Below, one piece after another: positions 48,089 through 60,485 of a stretch of 64,000 nt of DNA. Each line of letters opens with the position of its first letter. Position 1 is the stretch's first letter. Location of the stretch: assembly GCA_947568835.1 (NCBI GenBank), contig OX387607.1, positions 7,449,201 through 7,513,200 of the forward strand. Reading direction: 5' to 3'. The notes below the pieces were generated by a model that was not told where the DNA came from, made no database searches, and saw only the letters and a list, made by a program, of their open reading frames with translations. The position numbers were made by a program, and so were the translations under genes. This DNA is from Protonemura montana. Taxonomy: Eukaryota; Arthropoda; Insecta; Plecoptera; Nemouridae.

Positions 48089-50671
48089 TTATTGAGGTAC
48101 ATATTTTATAAGCCCTGCTGTTGCCCTGTTGGTGTCTGTAGCCGACAAAAAGTATGTTCGACCAGTTGCCGTGTTGGGGTCGGCCAGTGTTAAAACATCA
48201 GCAAAAGCTACAATTAGTTTGTCTTGTACACTGGGATAAAAATATGATGGAGCTGGTCCATGAGGGTGTAGAAAGTTGACTTGAAGTTCAAGAGACTGTG
48301 ATGATTTTTCAAGAACACACGCTAGCCACCAGTCTTCGTTGTATGCTACAGTGATGAAACTGCCCACGTCTTTGAACTCAAACTCGGGTATTTCTGCTGC
48401 TGTTGCTTCCTCCTCTTCTTCTTCTTCTTCTTCTTCTCCTTCTTCATTTTTCTCAACAATCTTCACAATGTTGATTTCTTCAGAAAGAGAAAAGTGTTTC
48501 ACATGTAAGGAAGTTAGCGATTTTGGGTAGAACGCATGAAAGCTTCTTGTGCCTACGATAGTTTTTAATTCTTTGAATCGTTCTTTAAGTTTGATGCCAT
48601 TTGCTGTAATCTCTTCATTGGCTACAAACACAAAATTTACAGTCCACACATTTTCTGTTGCCCACCGGTAAAAGTCTATCGGCGTCATTATTTGGTCGGC
48701 ATATGGTTTCTGTAAACTTGCCCGTGCTGCATTTCGTTTTACAGTCCCACCAACTCCATCGCATGGTCCTTTACCGTGGGATGTGGCAAAAAAATGCCAC
48801 TCAGCAGTTAGTTCGAAGTCAACTTCATGATGGCACAAGTTGGAAAAATTCTTCTTATTCTTATATTGGGCTGCCGCTCCATCAGAAAAGTAAATTAAAT
48901 GGGATACATCCGAAATGTTTTGTTTCAGGTGTCTTATCAGGTGCTTTTGGAAAGTGTGCACAGTAACGGTGTCATGAGTTAGCGAGTCAGAAATGACAAC
49001 GTAACTTAAATGTTGTATGTCTCGATCTTCAGGCTTAAAGTAACACACAAATGGGTGAAGGGTGCATTGGCTGTTATTCCAATGGTAACCTTGTGCAGCA
49101 TCCTGGAGCACAAAAGAATAATTCTCAGCGAAGTCGCCCACTACTAAAACTTCCCCTGGTTTAAGGTTGGCTTTCTTCTCCTGCATGAATGCCGCTTGCT
49201 GCCGTGCAATAAAATCATGATTTCTTAATAAAATGCATTTTTCAATAAAACAGTCAACAAACTCATCTGTAGGTTTCGTAATTGTCTCTAGGGTACATCT
49301 GTCTGTTGACAGCCACTGTTTATAAGTCACAGAGTCTATGAAATTTTCACTGAATGAGATTTCTAGCCATTCACGAAGTTCATCGGTTCCCGGACAATTG
49401 CCACACTTTCCTACAAAGCAGTTGAGAAGCGGGGGGTTGCACATGAGGCTGGCAAGGCAGTGTTGGTATGATTTGATGGTACCGTCTGAAAGCAAAGGCA
49501 GCTTTGCTCCCAAAGCCATCAACTTAACGTTTTGGTGTATCGTACAGACACAGACAGAATGTGTCCCAGCTGCTCCTGCCAGAACACAATGTTTGGGTCT
49601 GAGCTCTGCAAACTTCGAGAATCCAACCTTGATGTCAGGATATTTATCTTTGAAGCTGCGATACACTTCACTTAAGTTGCTTAACACTAGTCTCTTCTGG
49701 CGGTGAACTCGATTGTCACCCACTTTAACCGAGACAAAATCTTTTTTACCCGGCATGACACGGCTTACATCATCATTTTCATAAAACTCTTCAATCAGTT
49801 GAATGCAATCAGGGGAAAGAGTTTTTCCTGCTTTTTGATTTGCAGATGGCAGTATCCCTTGGGCCTTTACTAGTTGTTTGGTTTTACGTACCAAATGGTT
49901 AGATGCATTGAACTCTTGCATTATTCTCTTAATGCTCCAACTTTTTGGAAGCACAGATAAAATTGTTATTTTCTCGCTTCTGGTACTCGTCTTAAACTTT
50001 TCTTTCAGTTGTGCTATTATCTCTGACCCATCACGGATGCTGTCCTTGCACTCCTCTGAAGATGTCAAATCTTCTTTGCTGATTTCTTCATTACTGGGAG
50101 ATACTAGTTCCAATCTCTTCTTTACACCTTGTGTTATTTCGCTGAACTTTCTTTTCGAATAAAACATAGATTTACCCTTTAGTTTGGTGGTATTAATAGG
50201 TGACACACCAAATGCAGCTAAAGACTGATTCACGGCATCTGCTTCACAGGGTATGTCCACGAAAGGTAGGTCAAGTTCAGTGGATTTAGTTGGCGTTAGA
50301 ACAGAAACGGTTGTTAGTTCCTTCAGCCTGAGCGAGAGCAGCTTACGGCAAGTTGAGCATAATTTCTTTCCAGGGATGAGGTCGGCAATCTCCAAGTATT
50401 TCGTCCTGGATGCTGCATTAATTTCTCTTAACCCATTAACTTTCACTATTCCACAGTGAGCCTGAAACGGATCGCAGCATAACTTGTGGTGACAGCTATA
50501 CAGACGAAGGAATTTCTTTTCATGTAAATGACACACGGTCTTCACATTATCACACTTAGTACGCAGAGCTAATGATAACTGCTGGTCACTATTGAAACTT
50601 TCAATGCTTTTAATCGCTAGATCTTCGATGGGTCCACATTCTTCTTCAAAGAACAGTCCAATTGAGCACAT
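48089..50671 (-). CDS. Transposase of the 4.1-kb element, 860 aa, uninterrupted
   Basis: There is a single open frame from ATG at 50671 to a stop at 48089. Residues 44-110 hold Cys/His pairs (CHLH, CHHKLCC, CSTC), likely zinc-binding and DNA-binding. Residues 359-385 contain PKHCVLAG...SVCVCTIHQN, and 414-428 more Cys. The catalytic core candidates are D513 in VGDFAEN, D597 in YFSDGAAAQYKN and an acidic residue in GKGPCDGVGG (about 638); the triad is my inference. An unbroken Glu run at 746-755 is followed by a C-terminal module (765-835) with EDWWLACVLE and NFLHPHGPAPSYFYP, resembling the C-terminus of related transposase-like proteins. No frameshift or stop is present. Confidence 0.9.
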   Translation of the reverse strand: MCSIGLFFEEECGPIEDLAIKSIESFNSDQQLSLALRTKCDNVKTVCHLHEKKFLRLYSCHHKLCCDPFQAHCGIVKVNGLREINAASRTKYLEIADLIPGKKLCSTCRKLLSLRLKELTTVSVLTPTKSTELDLPFVDIPCEADAVNQSLAAFGVSPINTTKLKGKSMFYSKRKFSEITQGVKKRLELVSPSNEEISKEDLTSSEECKDSIRDGSEIIAQLKEKFKTSTRSEKITILSVLPKSWSIKRIMQEFNASNHLVRKTKQLVKAQGILPSANQKAGKTLSPDCIQLIEEFYENDDVSRVMPGKKDFVSVKVGDNRVHRQKRLVLSNLSEVYRSFKDKYPDIKVGFSKFAELRPKHCVLAGAAGTHSVCVCTIHQNVKLMALGAKLPLLSDGTIKSYQHCLASLMCNPPLLNCFVGKCGNCPGTDELREWLEISFSENFIDSVTYKQWLSTDRCTLETITKPTDEFVDCFIEKCILLRNHDFIARQQAAFMQEKKANLKPGEVLVVGDFAENYSFVLQDAAQGYHWNNSQCTLHPFVCYFKPEDRDIQHLSYVVISDSLTHDTVTVHTFQKHLIRHLKQNISDVSHLIYFSDGAAAQYKNKKNFSNLCHHEVDFELTAEWHFFATSHGKGPCDGVGGTVKRNAARASLQKPYADQIMTPIDFYRWATENVWTVNFVFVANEEITANGIKLKERFKELKTIVGTRSFHAFYPKSLTSLHVKHFSLSEEINIVKIVEKNEEGEEEEEEEEEEATAAEIPEFEFKDVGSFITVAYNEDWWLACVLEKSSQSLELQVNFLHPHGPAPSYFYPSVQDKLIVAFADVLTLADPNTATGRTYFLSATDTNRATAGLIKYVPQ

Positions 50672-50751
50672 TATGAATCTCTAAATAAAAGGTGCTTGAG
50701 AGCAAATTAGCTTCTATCCTCATCAACATGAGGCCAGAGACTGATTGCTTT

Positions 50752-51002
50752 AGTCCAGACAAGAAATTACCAAACTTTTTACTTGTAACCTGTTACAACT
50801 TGATCCATGATTCAGGAGCATGACAAACAATCTATAGTTGTATTCTAGGGAATACCATTTTAAGATTCTTGTAGATGCAAGTCCAGACAAGAAATGAACA
50901 AACTTTTGACTTCTATGAACTGTTTCAACTTGATCCATGATTTACAGGAATATGGCAAACAATCGATTTGTATTGTAGAGAATAACATTTCAAGAACATG
51001 CA
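50752..51002. repeat. Subterminal tandem duplication of about 125 bp inside the transposon
   Basis: Two units start agtccagacaagaaat at 50752 and 50880 (period 128). Both contain caacttgatccatgat and a stretch ending near agatgca or acatgca. They lie between the transposase start codon and the right inverted repeat. Subterminal repeats are often transposase-binding sites, which is inference here. Confidence 0.8.
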
Positions 51003-51597
51003 ACTGTGCAAACAAAAATCAACTTTAATATAAAATATATGCCAGTGCTCTGATCACAATAATTGTGATCAAAATGCTGTTCTACTGGCAAAAAGGCACT
51101 TTTTTATAGAAAAAATTTTTTTTCTTGGAAAGTGGTAAAACACCCATCTTGATTTTTGGAACACATGATCATATGTATGTTCTGTATATATAGAAAAAAA
51201 ATCAGGCAAATCAAAAATGACTCATCAGCGATATGGTCATTTTGGAAAATGCAGATGTGTAAAATCACAATTAAATTCGTATTAACATATCGTCATTTTT
51301 GTTTCCATATTCAGGTAGGGTATGAAATTACCTTTCAGATGATTTTTTTCCCAGCTCTGTAGCTCCCATAGAACCCTAGATATTGCGTAGAAAGGGTGGT
51401 CACTACACGCCCGGGGGGCAAAATGACCCCAACTTCCCCCCCTTGTAATATCCGAACGGTTGGACCAAAAAAAAAAAAAAAAAAAAATAGCCCCTAAGTC
51501 AACAAACTTAACAAGTATACCAATTTTCATCAAAATCTGGGTCGGTCAAAGTGAAATTTAATTAAAAGTGAGTGATTACACATGGAATGACCCAGTT

Positions 51598-54500
51598 ACG
51601 CGTTTTCGTTGACATAGGGAGAGAGTAGCCGCTCAGGGCTGTGGTTTCGAGTTCCGTAGCTTCCAAATTGGTTATTTATTTCATATTTTATGTACCTTCC
51701 ATGTTCAAAGCTATTGACTTAATTTCTAAAATGTAATGTAAATAATAGCTCATTACTGCAGTAATAATACTCTCTTAAAAGTTGGTACATAAGACATTGT
51801 AATCCTATAATATGTAGATAATAAAAATTACTAAAGTAGCATTAGTCAGATACTATATAAAAATGGCATGGTTAAATAAGATAAAGTACATAGTCTATAA
51901 ACATATATGAAAAATGATACATATTATGTACAGTATAATGATATATATTTCAAACAATGTATATTTTTTCAACAAAACTTCTCCAGTGATAACAAAGCTC
52001 TTCCTATTTCAATCAATTATTTGTGTGCGTGTACGGTAACAATCATCTGTCGTAACTCTTAGCCTTGCGATGCTCTGCCGCAGTTCGATCGTTAGCGATG
52101 AAAGTTGTAAAATTATACGAGGTTCGAAAGCTACGACCAGGCAACGGTCGAAGTACAAACCCTGTCCTAGCTTTACTGCACTCGCGTTAAGACTGATAAA
52201 AGTTTGTTGGGAAAGCAATAGAAGCGGTAGACTATTTTGACCAAATTGGCTTTAATTTAGTCAACGGATTAAAAAAGCTGGATAATATGAATGCTAACCG
52301 TAGCTCCAAGCATTCTGAAACTGTTGGGATAGCTGTAATTGTAGGCTGTGTGAACAATATTGAGCGAAAATGAATTTTCAATCGATGAACAATGTACCAA
52401 TAACGCAAGATGGTTTGCACTCAGGGGATGTGAATTGTGCATTACTCAACTTTCTGTCCTGGCTTAGGTTACATGTTATCATAGAGCTTAGTAATAATTG
52501 ATGTGTAGATTCTATCGTCAGATAGCCGCTTTTCATCCATTAGTGCAATATCGAAGGGTAAGCGTCTGTTGTGCGAAAATGCGAAAAAGTTGCACGTAAA
52601 ATACAGTGATTGAGGCAGGGGCATGTGTGGCTAGGACATGGTTTGTAATACCTCTTTGTGGCAACAAGGGTGACTTCTTTCGGTGGAATCTTGTTCGTGA
52701 CTTGGTGATAGCCAATTCCTCTGGTATCAATACATTTCTTGAATTGGATCACCTGTGAACGGAAAACTTTTTGCGGAATGCGCGGAGCGATAACCTTTAG
52801 GAAAGACTTGGTAGAAGAGCGTAATTCTAAATGATAAACTAAAAAAAAACAGCAATATTAAACACAAACTGTGTCTATCAATGTTGGTAGTAACGATTAG
52901 GATTAGGCATCGGCGTAGTTTCTAGGGTTAGGTTGTGAGCGCGGGATTACGCGTTAAAAGTGTTCACTGGCGATGCGCACTTTTTCTGTGCCAAATTGTT
53001 GATCACTCGTTAGTTTAAGAAATCGATAATCCGCTTCCCAGTTTTTTGCCGCTCGCGGTAATTTCAGCAGTGCTTTCCACCGCCGGCAAAACGCTTTGCA
53101 GCAAAGTCGAGTTACCATCGGTTAGTTTGTATTGGTTGAAAAGCAACCTTCAAGTACCATACAGAAGACATCAGTCAATACCCTAGCTTACTAATAACTC
53201 AGCAACAATTAATAGAAATAACCATAATGTTAGTTATGCTAATGTGCTACTGCAATATTTTTCATGTCCTTCTTCTCTAAATCATGTCTGCATAACATTG
53301 CTCTGTAAAGTTTTAATTAGGACCCACGTGTGTCAATGAAGCATTAAGTAAACCTTGGCAAACTACCCGTATGTCTTGGACCAATTTCCTCTTTGCTAGA
53401 AACTCCGGGGCTCTACTTTAAAGCTGGTCTTTGCCGCAGCTTTTAGCCACCGCCGCTAGCTGTCTTCCATTAACGGTTTCGTACCGACCTTTCGAACGCA
53501 ATACCGAGTATTCCTGTAAGCGGTCCCTTAAACGGTTAAAAACTACAACCACTTTGTCTTTTTACGAGTTGACGTTGGAAAACTATGCTTTTTCTTGGAT
53601 GCCGTGCTTTTTTTCCCCTGGGTGTACTCAATTAAATTTATTAAACTCGGACTTAATTTATAAAATTGTTCAAAGTACATTAGTCTCCTAAATCCTATGA
53701 AATTTATTTTATCGTCTTGAACGTAAAACTTGGGACCGCCCTGCGCTCTTCCGGGCCAGCTGTGTGTGCTCTCACCTCCGCTTGACCCTGACTCGCGCAC
53801 CTTATTAAGGAAACTTCAATAGCAATCTTTCAAGTGCCAATCGTTTGTTGTGATTCGTAGTGGTATCATTTCCGTTGACCGTTCGCCTGTTTAATGCATT
53901 CACTGTTTACTAGCGACATTTTTTAATATATTTATGAACTATTGTTATTTTGTACTATATTCGTGAAATTTATTAGGATCTTTTCCGATTTGAAAATATA
54001 TTTCTATGTGATTTTATTGGCCTGCGTAGCCAGACGTACAAATCAGCAGCGCCTGATGGCAACCTGCGGGAAATATAATATAATAGTATTTTGATGAATC
54101 GCATGCAATTGTTATCAAAAGCAATAATAACGTTGTAAGGTTTTAGGTTTTTTGATGTCTAAAAAATTGCAATTTCTTTTGGTATTTGCAGAAATGTACA
54201 TTAGTTTAATAGATACTTGGTAAAGTAGTGATAAAACTGTTCGGATTCGAAGCATTTTAAGGTGAAGTCTTTATTCTTATTTATTGTGTCGTTATTTCGT
54301 TGTTACTCTTTATGAAATCGCCTGGGCGAAGGTTCTTTGGTTTGGTTTGGTTTTCTAGCTTTGTGTAGATGTACATATCAAAGCTGCTAGTTGAATCGAG
54401 TGAAAATAAAGTTTAAAGTAATAATGAATTGTTTGTTCTTACCTAGTCCTCTTTCTCAACATTTCCAGAAAGAAAATTGTAATCGAAACCATAAAATATT

Positions 54501-54840
54501 TTATAACAAATGTCTATAACAAACTTGGGAGAAAAAGGCATTGAGATTTTTCCTCACTTTCTCAGCCTGCGGGTGATCGAAGAGAAATATTCTTCGGGCC
54601 CAACATTTTCCAAGCTTGGGGTACCAAATTTGATTGAGCGAAAATAAAATTCATATTGCAAAACGAAAATTGTTTTTAAGATATTTAGATGAGCTCTTGA
54701 GATAAATAAGTCCCTGATTAAGTGTGGTTTCTGTGGATAGATATTGATACCTTGGTCGAAGTATCCTACTGTTCTTTCCATAAGACACGAGTTATGCAAC
54801 CTGAGGCGCTGAAGACATGCGTTTCACAATAGCACCACCA
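51598..54840. other. Flank right of the transposon, no gene seen
   Basis: AT-rich DNA. AATAAA occurs near 51821 (gataataaaaattac) and could have been the FOXN polyadenylation signal before the transposon split the 3' flank. None is evident between 47094 and 47482. No ORF with a known domain was found. Confidence 0.4.
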
Positions 54841-54849
54841 CACAGCGCT

Positions 54850-55126
54850 AGCAGCTCCCTTTCCAGTCCCGACCAATGGGGGCGCAGAAGTCAGACAGGC
54901 AACATTCCTGAGCTCGTCTCGAGTTGACTCGAAGCAAGTGCATCATGGTTCCTCGAAGAGTGAATGCCGACCACTTCGCAGGCAAATAAACAAACGTTCT
55001 AATCGCTCTAGTGCTCGTGCGTTCGTGTGTGAATAGTGACTTACTTCCACCCTTTAGTGAGAGTGTGTGTAATGTTGAGGACTTCCTACTGGCTGTGAGA
55101 GGCGATTTAACAGCACTTCGGGCAAG
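54850..55126 (+). promoter_or_regulatory. Candidate promoter with 5' UTR exon of a gene running off the right side
   Basis: A CCAAT box (gaccaatggggg, about 54870) is followed by CpG-richer sequence with no long ORF and a strong splice donor, GGCAAG|GTAAGC, at 55126/55127. The pattern resembles a short leader exon. No matching coding exon was found up to 64000, so the target gene, if any, starts beyond the window. Confidence 0.25.
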
Positions 55127-57294
55127 GTAAGCTGAGATTCGGATGGATTCTAAATCTCACATCGAACAGACACTAAGGCAAAAGCACCCCGGGCTAGCAG
55201 AGACTCACGATAATTTGCTGGGGTGACTGGCTCACAAGCTTTGACGCTTGATGACCGAACGTGGATATCCCTCAAAGCGAGCACGTGTTGTGTACTCGGT
55301 CTTAGATTGTTTACTTTATCGTCTGTTCGCGGCGTGAATGACAATTTAATCGGTGCGCGCGTCAATGGAACGTAGTGTGCATGTGGGATTGCACATGTGC
55401 GAACTGCGAACGTAATGTTTGCAATGTGTCAAACTCGATGCGGACGGAGGCTGACTGACAAATGGACTTTGAGTTGTCTCTTCTTCGAAATCGAAATGCG
55501 CGAGAATTTGAGTAGAAGCAATTATTACTAAACAGCTGCGGTAGAAAACTGTGTTTTTTTTTCTAAGTAATTTCTTGGCGACCGTTGGTCAATCGTAGTA
55601 GGCAAATTCAGAAAATAAGCTCAACTGCGGGGCTGCGACATACTTTCATTGATAATCTTCAAGTTAGCAACAGGTGAAGTTTGCCCGTAGCCAAAAAATA
55701 CACTTGCCATCTCATTCACTATTTTGTTTTAATTTATTTTTTAATCGAATCGATGGTCGAGTTGAACGCACCTTGAAAACGTGCACCAGTTTCGGGGTCT
55801 TCTATTTTGAGATGCCCACTGTATTTGTTGACAAATCATCACATTTTGCAGAACAAACTGGACGTATAATAAACAAATCTAACACCTAGACAGTAATTTA
55901 CTCAGCAATCACTTAGTCGATTATTGATGTTTGCTAGCTGACAAAAATTTAACGAGTAAAATAAACTTGTCCCGCAAATTCTTTTATTTCTGTACACACA
56001 GCTACTATCCATACACCAAACTGTCCACACAAATTTGGCGACACAAAGGCTTGTTTTACTGCATACCATCGTAAGTGTCGTTCGGTTATGAACCTACCAA
56101 AAGAAATTTAAAAAATAAAAAGATCCCATTCAGCTCGTCTTCAGTAACGTACCGCCGAAAGACGCAAGCCAGCAATCGGCGATACAACGAATATTTGGTC
56201 ACATCGATGACTAATACGTCCTGGGCTTATCTGCGAGCTTTATTATCTTTATTGTTGACCTGACTCTCTCCGAAGATCAACAAAAGCCGACCCTGTGTAC
56301 TTTTCAAAATGTATGCAGAGAATTCGCCCGGTACCTCCCAACAACACCATAACAAAGGACACACACACACTTTTACGCAAACATGGATTATCTGGGAAAA
56401 AATGCATTAAGATTGACTATAAAGGTCTTGCTTTCGGTCAGATTATTGCGGCTAACGGGCTATTGGAGTAGGTATATCAAAGCGGCTGCACGACATATGG
56501 AATGTGCAAGAGCGGATACAGATGCCGACAATGTGGATTGTAAATCTTCGGAATAGGTGCGTGAACGCATAATAGCTTACAGTCATGTTGATTCATTGCG
56601 ATTTTGTAGAGGTACTCACTGCCTTTTCTGGGTGGAAGATGATGCATGCTTGGTGCCCAGTGAACCGTGACTGACATATTGAAGTGCTCTGGGGGCTACG
56701 GTTATGAGTCTTATGATCCAAGCTAGAGTTTTGACGAAATTTCTTTTAGTTTTAGCGAACTTTTGTTGATCAATTGTCTCAAGAGTATTTGGCATATATT
56801 AAACATTTACTTTCTTGGTGTATGTGACCGGCGATGGGTTAGCAAGGATGTTTTCATAGATAACGAGGAGATAAACGACGCCCTGTGACAATCGACCTTG
56901 CAAGACAGAGTATAGATGACGATCAGGACTTCGGATGGCGTTGGTAGAGGAGAGTACAAGTTACCCTGGCTTGTTTCTAGCGTAGCGAGCCGTGTCGGAT
57001 CCAAAAACAAATTATTTTAGACAAAAATGTGTACCAAAGGCACTAAATGTTTGGTCACAGACATGCAATTTACCTCCGTGAATTGACTAATACCTAAATT
57101 ATCTAGATGTGACTGTTAGGAACTGTATAAAATCACGTTCAGACACCTAGGCCAAGAAGCCATCCAAGCCCTGGATGATTCCGTTCCTTGTGTTTCTACA
57201 AGAAAAAAACGTAATTCCTCTCTTTTTAATCCTTCTAACCATTAGAATCGGTGGTCTCCATGTTCCAACTTCTCCGCTCCCTTCGCATGTCTGC

Positions 57295-57385
57295 ATTGCA
57301 AACTTCCACCAACAGGACTCGAACCCGGGTCTGCTCGGAAGACGCTGTCACGGCTCGGGCCTGGCGGCACCAAGAGGCTGTGATT
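57295..57385 (-). mobile_element. tRNA-derived SINE head (perfect B box)
   Basis: On the minus strand, CCCGGGTTCGAGTCCTG contains the perfect pol III B-box consensus GGTTCGAGTCC. The A box is weak and the cloverleaf arms do not pair well, so a SINE or tRNA pseudogene is more likely than a working tRNA. Confidence 0.45.
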
Positions 57386-60300
57386 CACCTATCTCCTGCC
57401 GCCCACCTGAATTCATCTCACATTCACCTGTATGCCCACGCAAAACAGGCGGCTACTTGATCGGCCGATCTAACCCTCTCGCTCCCACCGATGGACGCAC
57501 CATCGTGCACTCATACCTGCCGACGACGCTGACGTCACGCTGCTGGAATGTAGATTTATATTATTATATTGAATTTATTTTATCTCAACCTGTTATTTAT
57601 ATATATATATATATTTCAAGTCGCTCGGCGATTCTTTTCGCCTTGTTGCTTTTTCGGCTCGTGTATAGGTTTGGCATGATCTAACAGAGCGTGCAATAAA
57701 TTGCAATTAGGCGAATTTGCGTGGGGATGCGTTGGCGTGATTCACGCTGGCCGGAATGTTTCTCGGTGTACTAGTGTGGCCTGCGTGCTACCCTCCAATG
57801 CATTGGGTGGGGCGGTTTTTTCAAGACAGTGCCGGGACCGACGCCGCACCAGCGCTGCCCATGAAAAGGAACTTACTTTTGGGACATGCTTCGATTTTTT
57901 TTACATTCCCTGCTGAACGTCTATACCTGTCGGTTCCGGCAATGTAACTTAGCAAACTTACCACTGTTTTCAATTAACACAAGCGTCATTAGACCGACTA
58001 AACGACACTTGAAATCGTTACTTCTTCCGGCCAACGTATATAATTTGTTTGATGGTCTGTCTCACCTCACCATGATAGAAGTCCACCTTTACAACCCTTC
58101 AAGCTAGGCCATCGCGACTGACCCTCGTCTACACCAAGCAATTCGACAACCACCAATTTGCCAGCACCCTCTTTTGTGCACACAAGACGTCTAGCCTCAT
58201 TTGTGCCAGCCACTCAAGCCAGAGACCCGCCTGTCAACAACGGCGATAGATTTGAATCAAAATACGGCCGCAGCTTATAGTACCCATGGCCCATTGTTGT
58301 ACGCCATCGGTAATTTGCCGCGGCAAGTTAAGCCGTGTTGCATGCAATGGAGGGAGTCCTCAGCGTTCACAATATTGGCATCGGTCTCGGTCGGCCGTCC
58401 GGTCGTAAACTTTTCAAAAACGAGGGAATAATAACAGTCCTCGCCGTAGCGTGTTGAATTCCTTACTTCGTATCGTCTTGCGAGAGAAATGGGCGGGCGT
58501 GATTCACGGCAAATCTGCAGTTGTCACAAGCGTAAACTTAGTGTCCATGCATGTGAATTGACCATTTGAAGTTTGTCACCTGTCTGTAGAGGAAATCATA
58601 TAGTTTATAGTTATTGCCACAGCAATCAATTTTTTTGCCAGTTAACTTTATTTGCGATGCCCTGGACCGCTTAATCAATACATTTCTGTAATAGTCACTA
58701 TTGACAGATGAGTTACAACGGACTCCGGGTAAGATCCCGACATTCCGACTATTTATTAACACAATTAAAGGACGTAGCCATATAAATACAATAAATTAGC
58801 TTTTCTTACTCTGCTAATTGCAACGTCTCGCATATTCCTGTTTATAAAGCCATGGGAACTCGGCAATTTAACACTGGTTAGCTCGCCGGGCAAGGTGTAC
58901 CAGTAATACCTTAGAGAAGTAATACCATGTGCACTCATGCAGTATAACTAAGTGCAAGCGATCGAATAGTTTTCTGATGCCGGTGCGGGGTCGCTCGACG
59001 AGCGAAGAGGTTTTTCTCACTTTGCCGGCTCGCGCGAGAGACCGAACCGAAATAGACGCTCGTTTTACGAACGTCCATAAAACACGATTGTAAATTACCA
59101 GCCAGCACCATCGCGAGTGGTGTCCTATCGCGTTGCCACGCCGCGTTGCTTGCAATTACACGGGTTCTTCGAGAGTTTGACGTTGGCCAGTGCTGGGTCT
59201 TGCTCGGCTGGAACACAGTCGCGGTCAGGGATATTTGTGGGCTTTTCTCTCAGATTTGAAAGGGATTTATCTTTTGTTTTGTCTCAAAAGATGGGCATAG
59301 GTAGCCAGTTGGATTCGAATTCGCTTGAACATTTGCCCATTCTTTGAAACTGAGATTTCATTTTGGCTATTTTTGGAAAGCCTTTGAAACAGGCATCCAA
59401 GAGTGTTTCAAATGTGTAGGTGTATAATTTTCTTAATGAGGAAAACCGCCAAAGAAAGTTTCCGAGGCTTGCTCTCTGCAATACTCTTATGTTTTACTAC
59501 TTCTCTATAACTCTCCCAATAAGTCCCAGATTCTTTATTGGGATAATTAATCATGTTTTATGACAAAAATATCTTACCAACTCAATAGCACCTGGATGCA
59601 ATTTCGGTGCAATTGTATAATGCGGGTTGTTCGTTTCCCTTAAACCACCTAGATTTTAACCTTTTTCGTCTGCAATTGCTCAAATGCTGCTAAAATATTT
59701 GTTACGAATAGGTATATGAAAGCAAGTGTGCCGAAAATGCATAAAAAATGCATCTCAAATACATAAGAAAATAGAGGGAATCGGATTTTGTCCAACCGGT
59801 AAAACATCGTATCAAAATACTCTAGGTCAGAAGTCAAGACACGAACATACAGGACCGCCAGGTTATTCCATGCATTTACTACATAAAATTACATTTAAAA
59901 TTGTAGGTAGGTAACGTATTGGTCAGTTGAATAATGAAAACGTTGGCAATTGACAATATCGATCATTCCGATATCGTCTTATTGGGTAGATCAATATGCA
60001 GATAAGTAAGTAATGGTGCTAGTAAGGAGTGCTCGTCAAAACAATTACTATTGAGATGTCATAAAACATCAAAAATGAAGGCCAGATATATATTATAGGC
60101 AGTTTAATTATACTTGTATGCAGAGGTCGTAAAACCGGCAAATGGTGTTTCTTACTGTACTAGAAGAAAGGTACTACAACAGATTCTTCGGAAGATTCCA
60201 CAGTCGCTAACAATCATCTGTGATCTTAGACAAAAACATGTTTCAAAAATGACGAAGCACAAAAACACGAAACGCGAATCGACGCTTAAATCGTCAATCC

Positions 60301-60404
60301 ACGTGGAATCCAATTTGGTTTACGGTTGTGGTCCATTTCAAAATGTCTCGCCAAAATCTACATATATTTTACCTGTTTGGTAATAAAACCCATCCAACGC
60401 GATA

Positions 60405-60485
60405 TCCGGAGCATTGTTGCTTAACCTCACTTACCACAAACACCGTTGTCTACCCGATACCACTGAGATTTTCGGTATAAAATCG
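60405..60485 (-). mobile_element. Weak 5S-derived fragment
   Basis: On the minus strand GAGGTTAAGCAACAATGCTCCGG keeps the 5S-like GTTAAGCAAC word and resembles the copy at 63.93 kb (cgttaagcaacaatatg). The rest is too diverged to align by eye. Confidence 0.3.

Larger units (their letters stand above)
47483..51593 (-). mobile_element. Intact-looking DNA transposon, 4,111 bp, with 4-bp target duplication AGTT
   Basis: The left end reads GGGTCATTCCATGTGTAATC and the right end is its reverse complement. The target duplication is agtt at 47479-47482 and 51594-51597. The inverted repeats span about 469 bp (47483-47951) and 482 bp (51112-51593) and are nearly identical, apart from a short insertion near the right tip. 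Between them lies one unbroken 860-aa ORF. A 4-bp duplication and a DDE/D-like protein with Cys/His clusters recall the Sola group, but I could not confirm the family. It sits 390 bp after the FOXN stop codon, in the opposite orientation. Confidence 0.9.

Noticed and set aside
48339..50459. Several plus-strand ORFs of 60-120 aa inside the transposon
   Set aside because: All are antisense shadows of the 860-aa transposase.
57175..57684. A 169-aa plus-strand ORF
   Set aside because: Part of it overlaps a tRNA-like SINE head and a TA repeat, and no protein motif is present.
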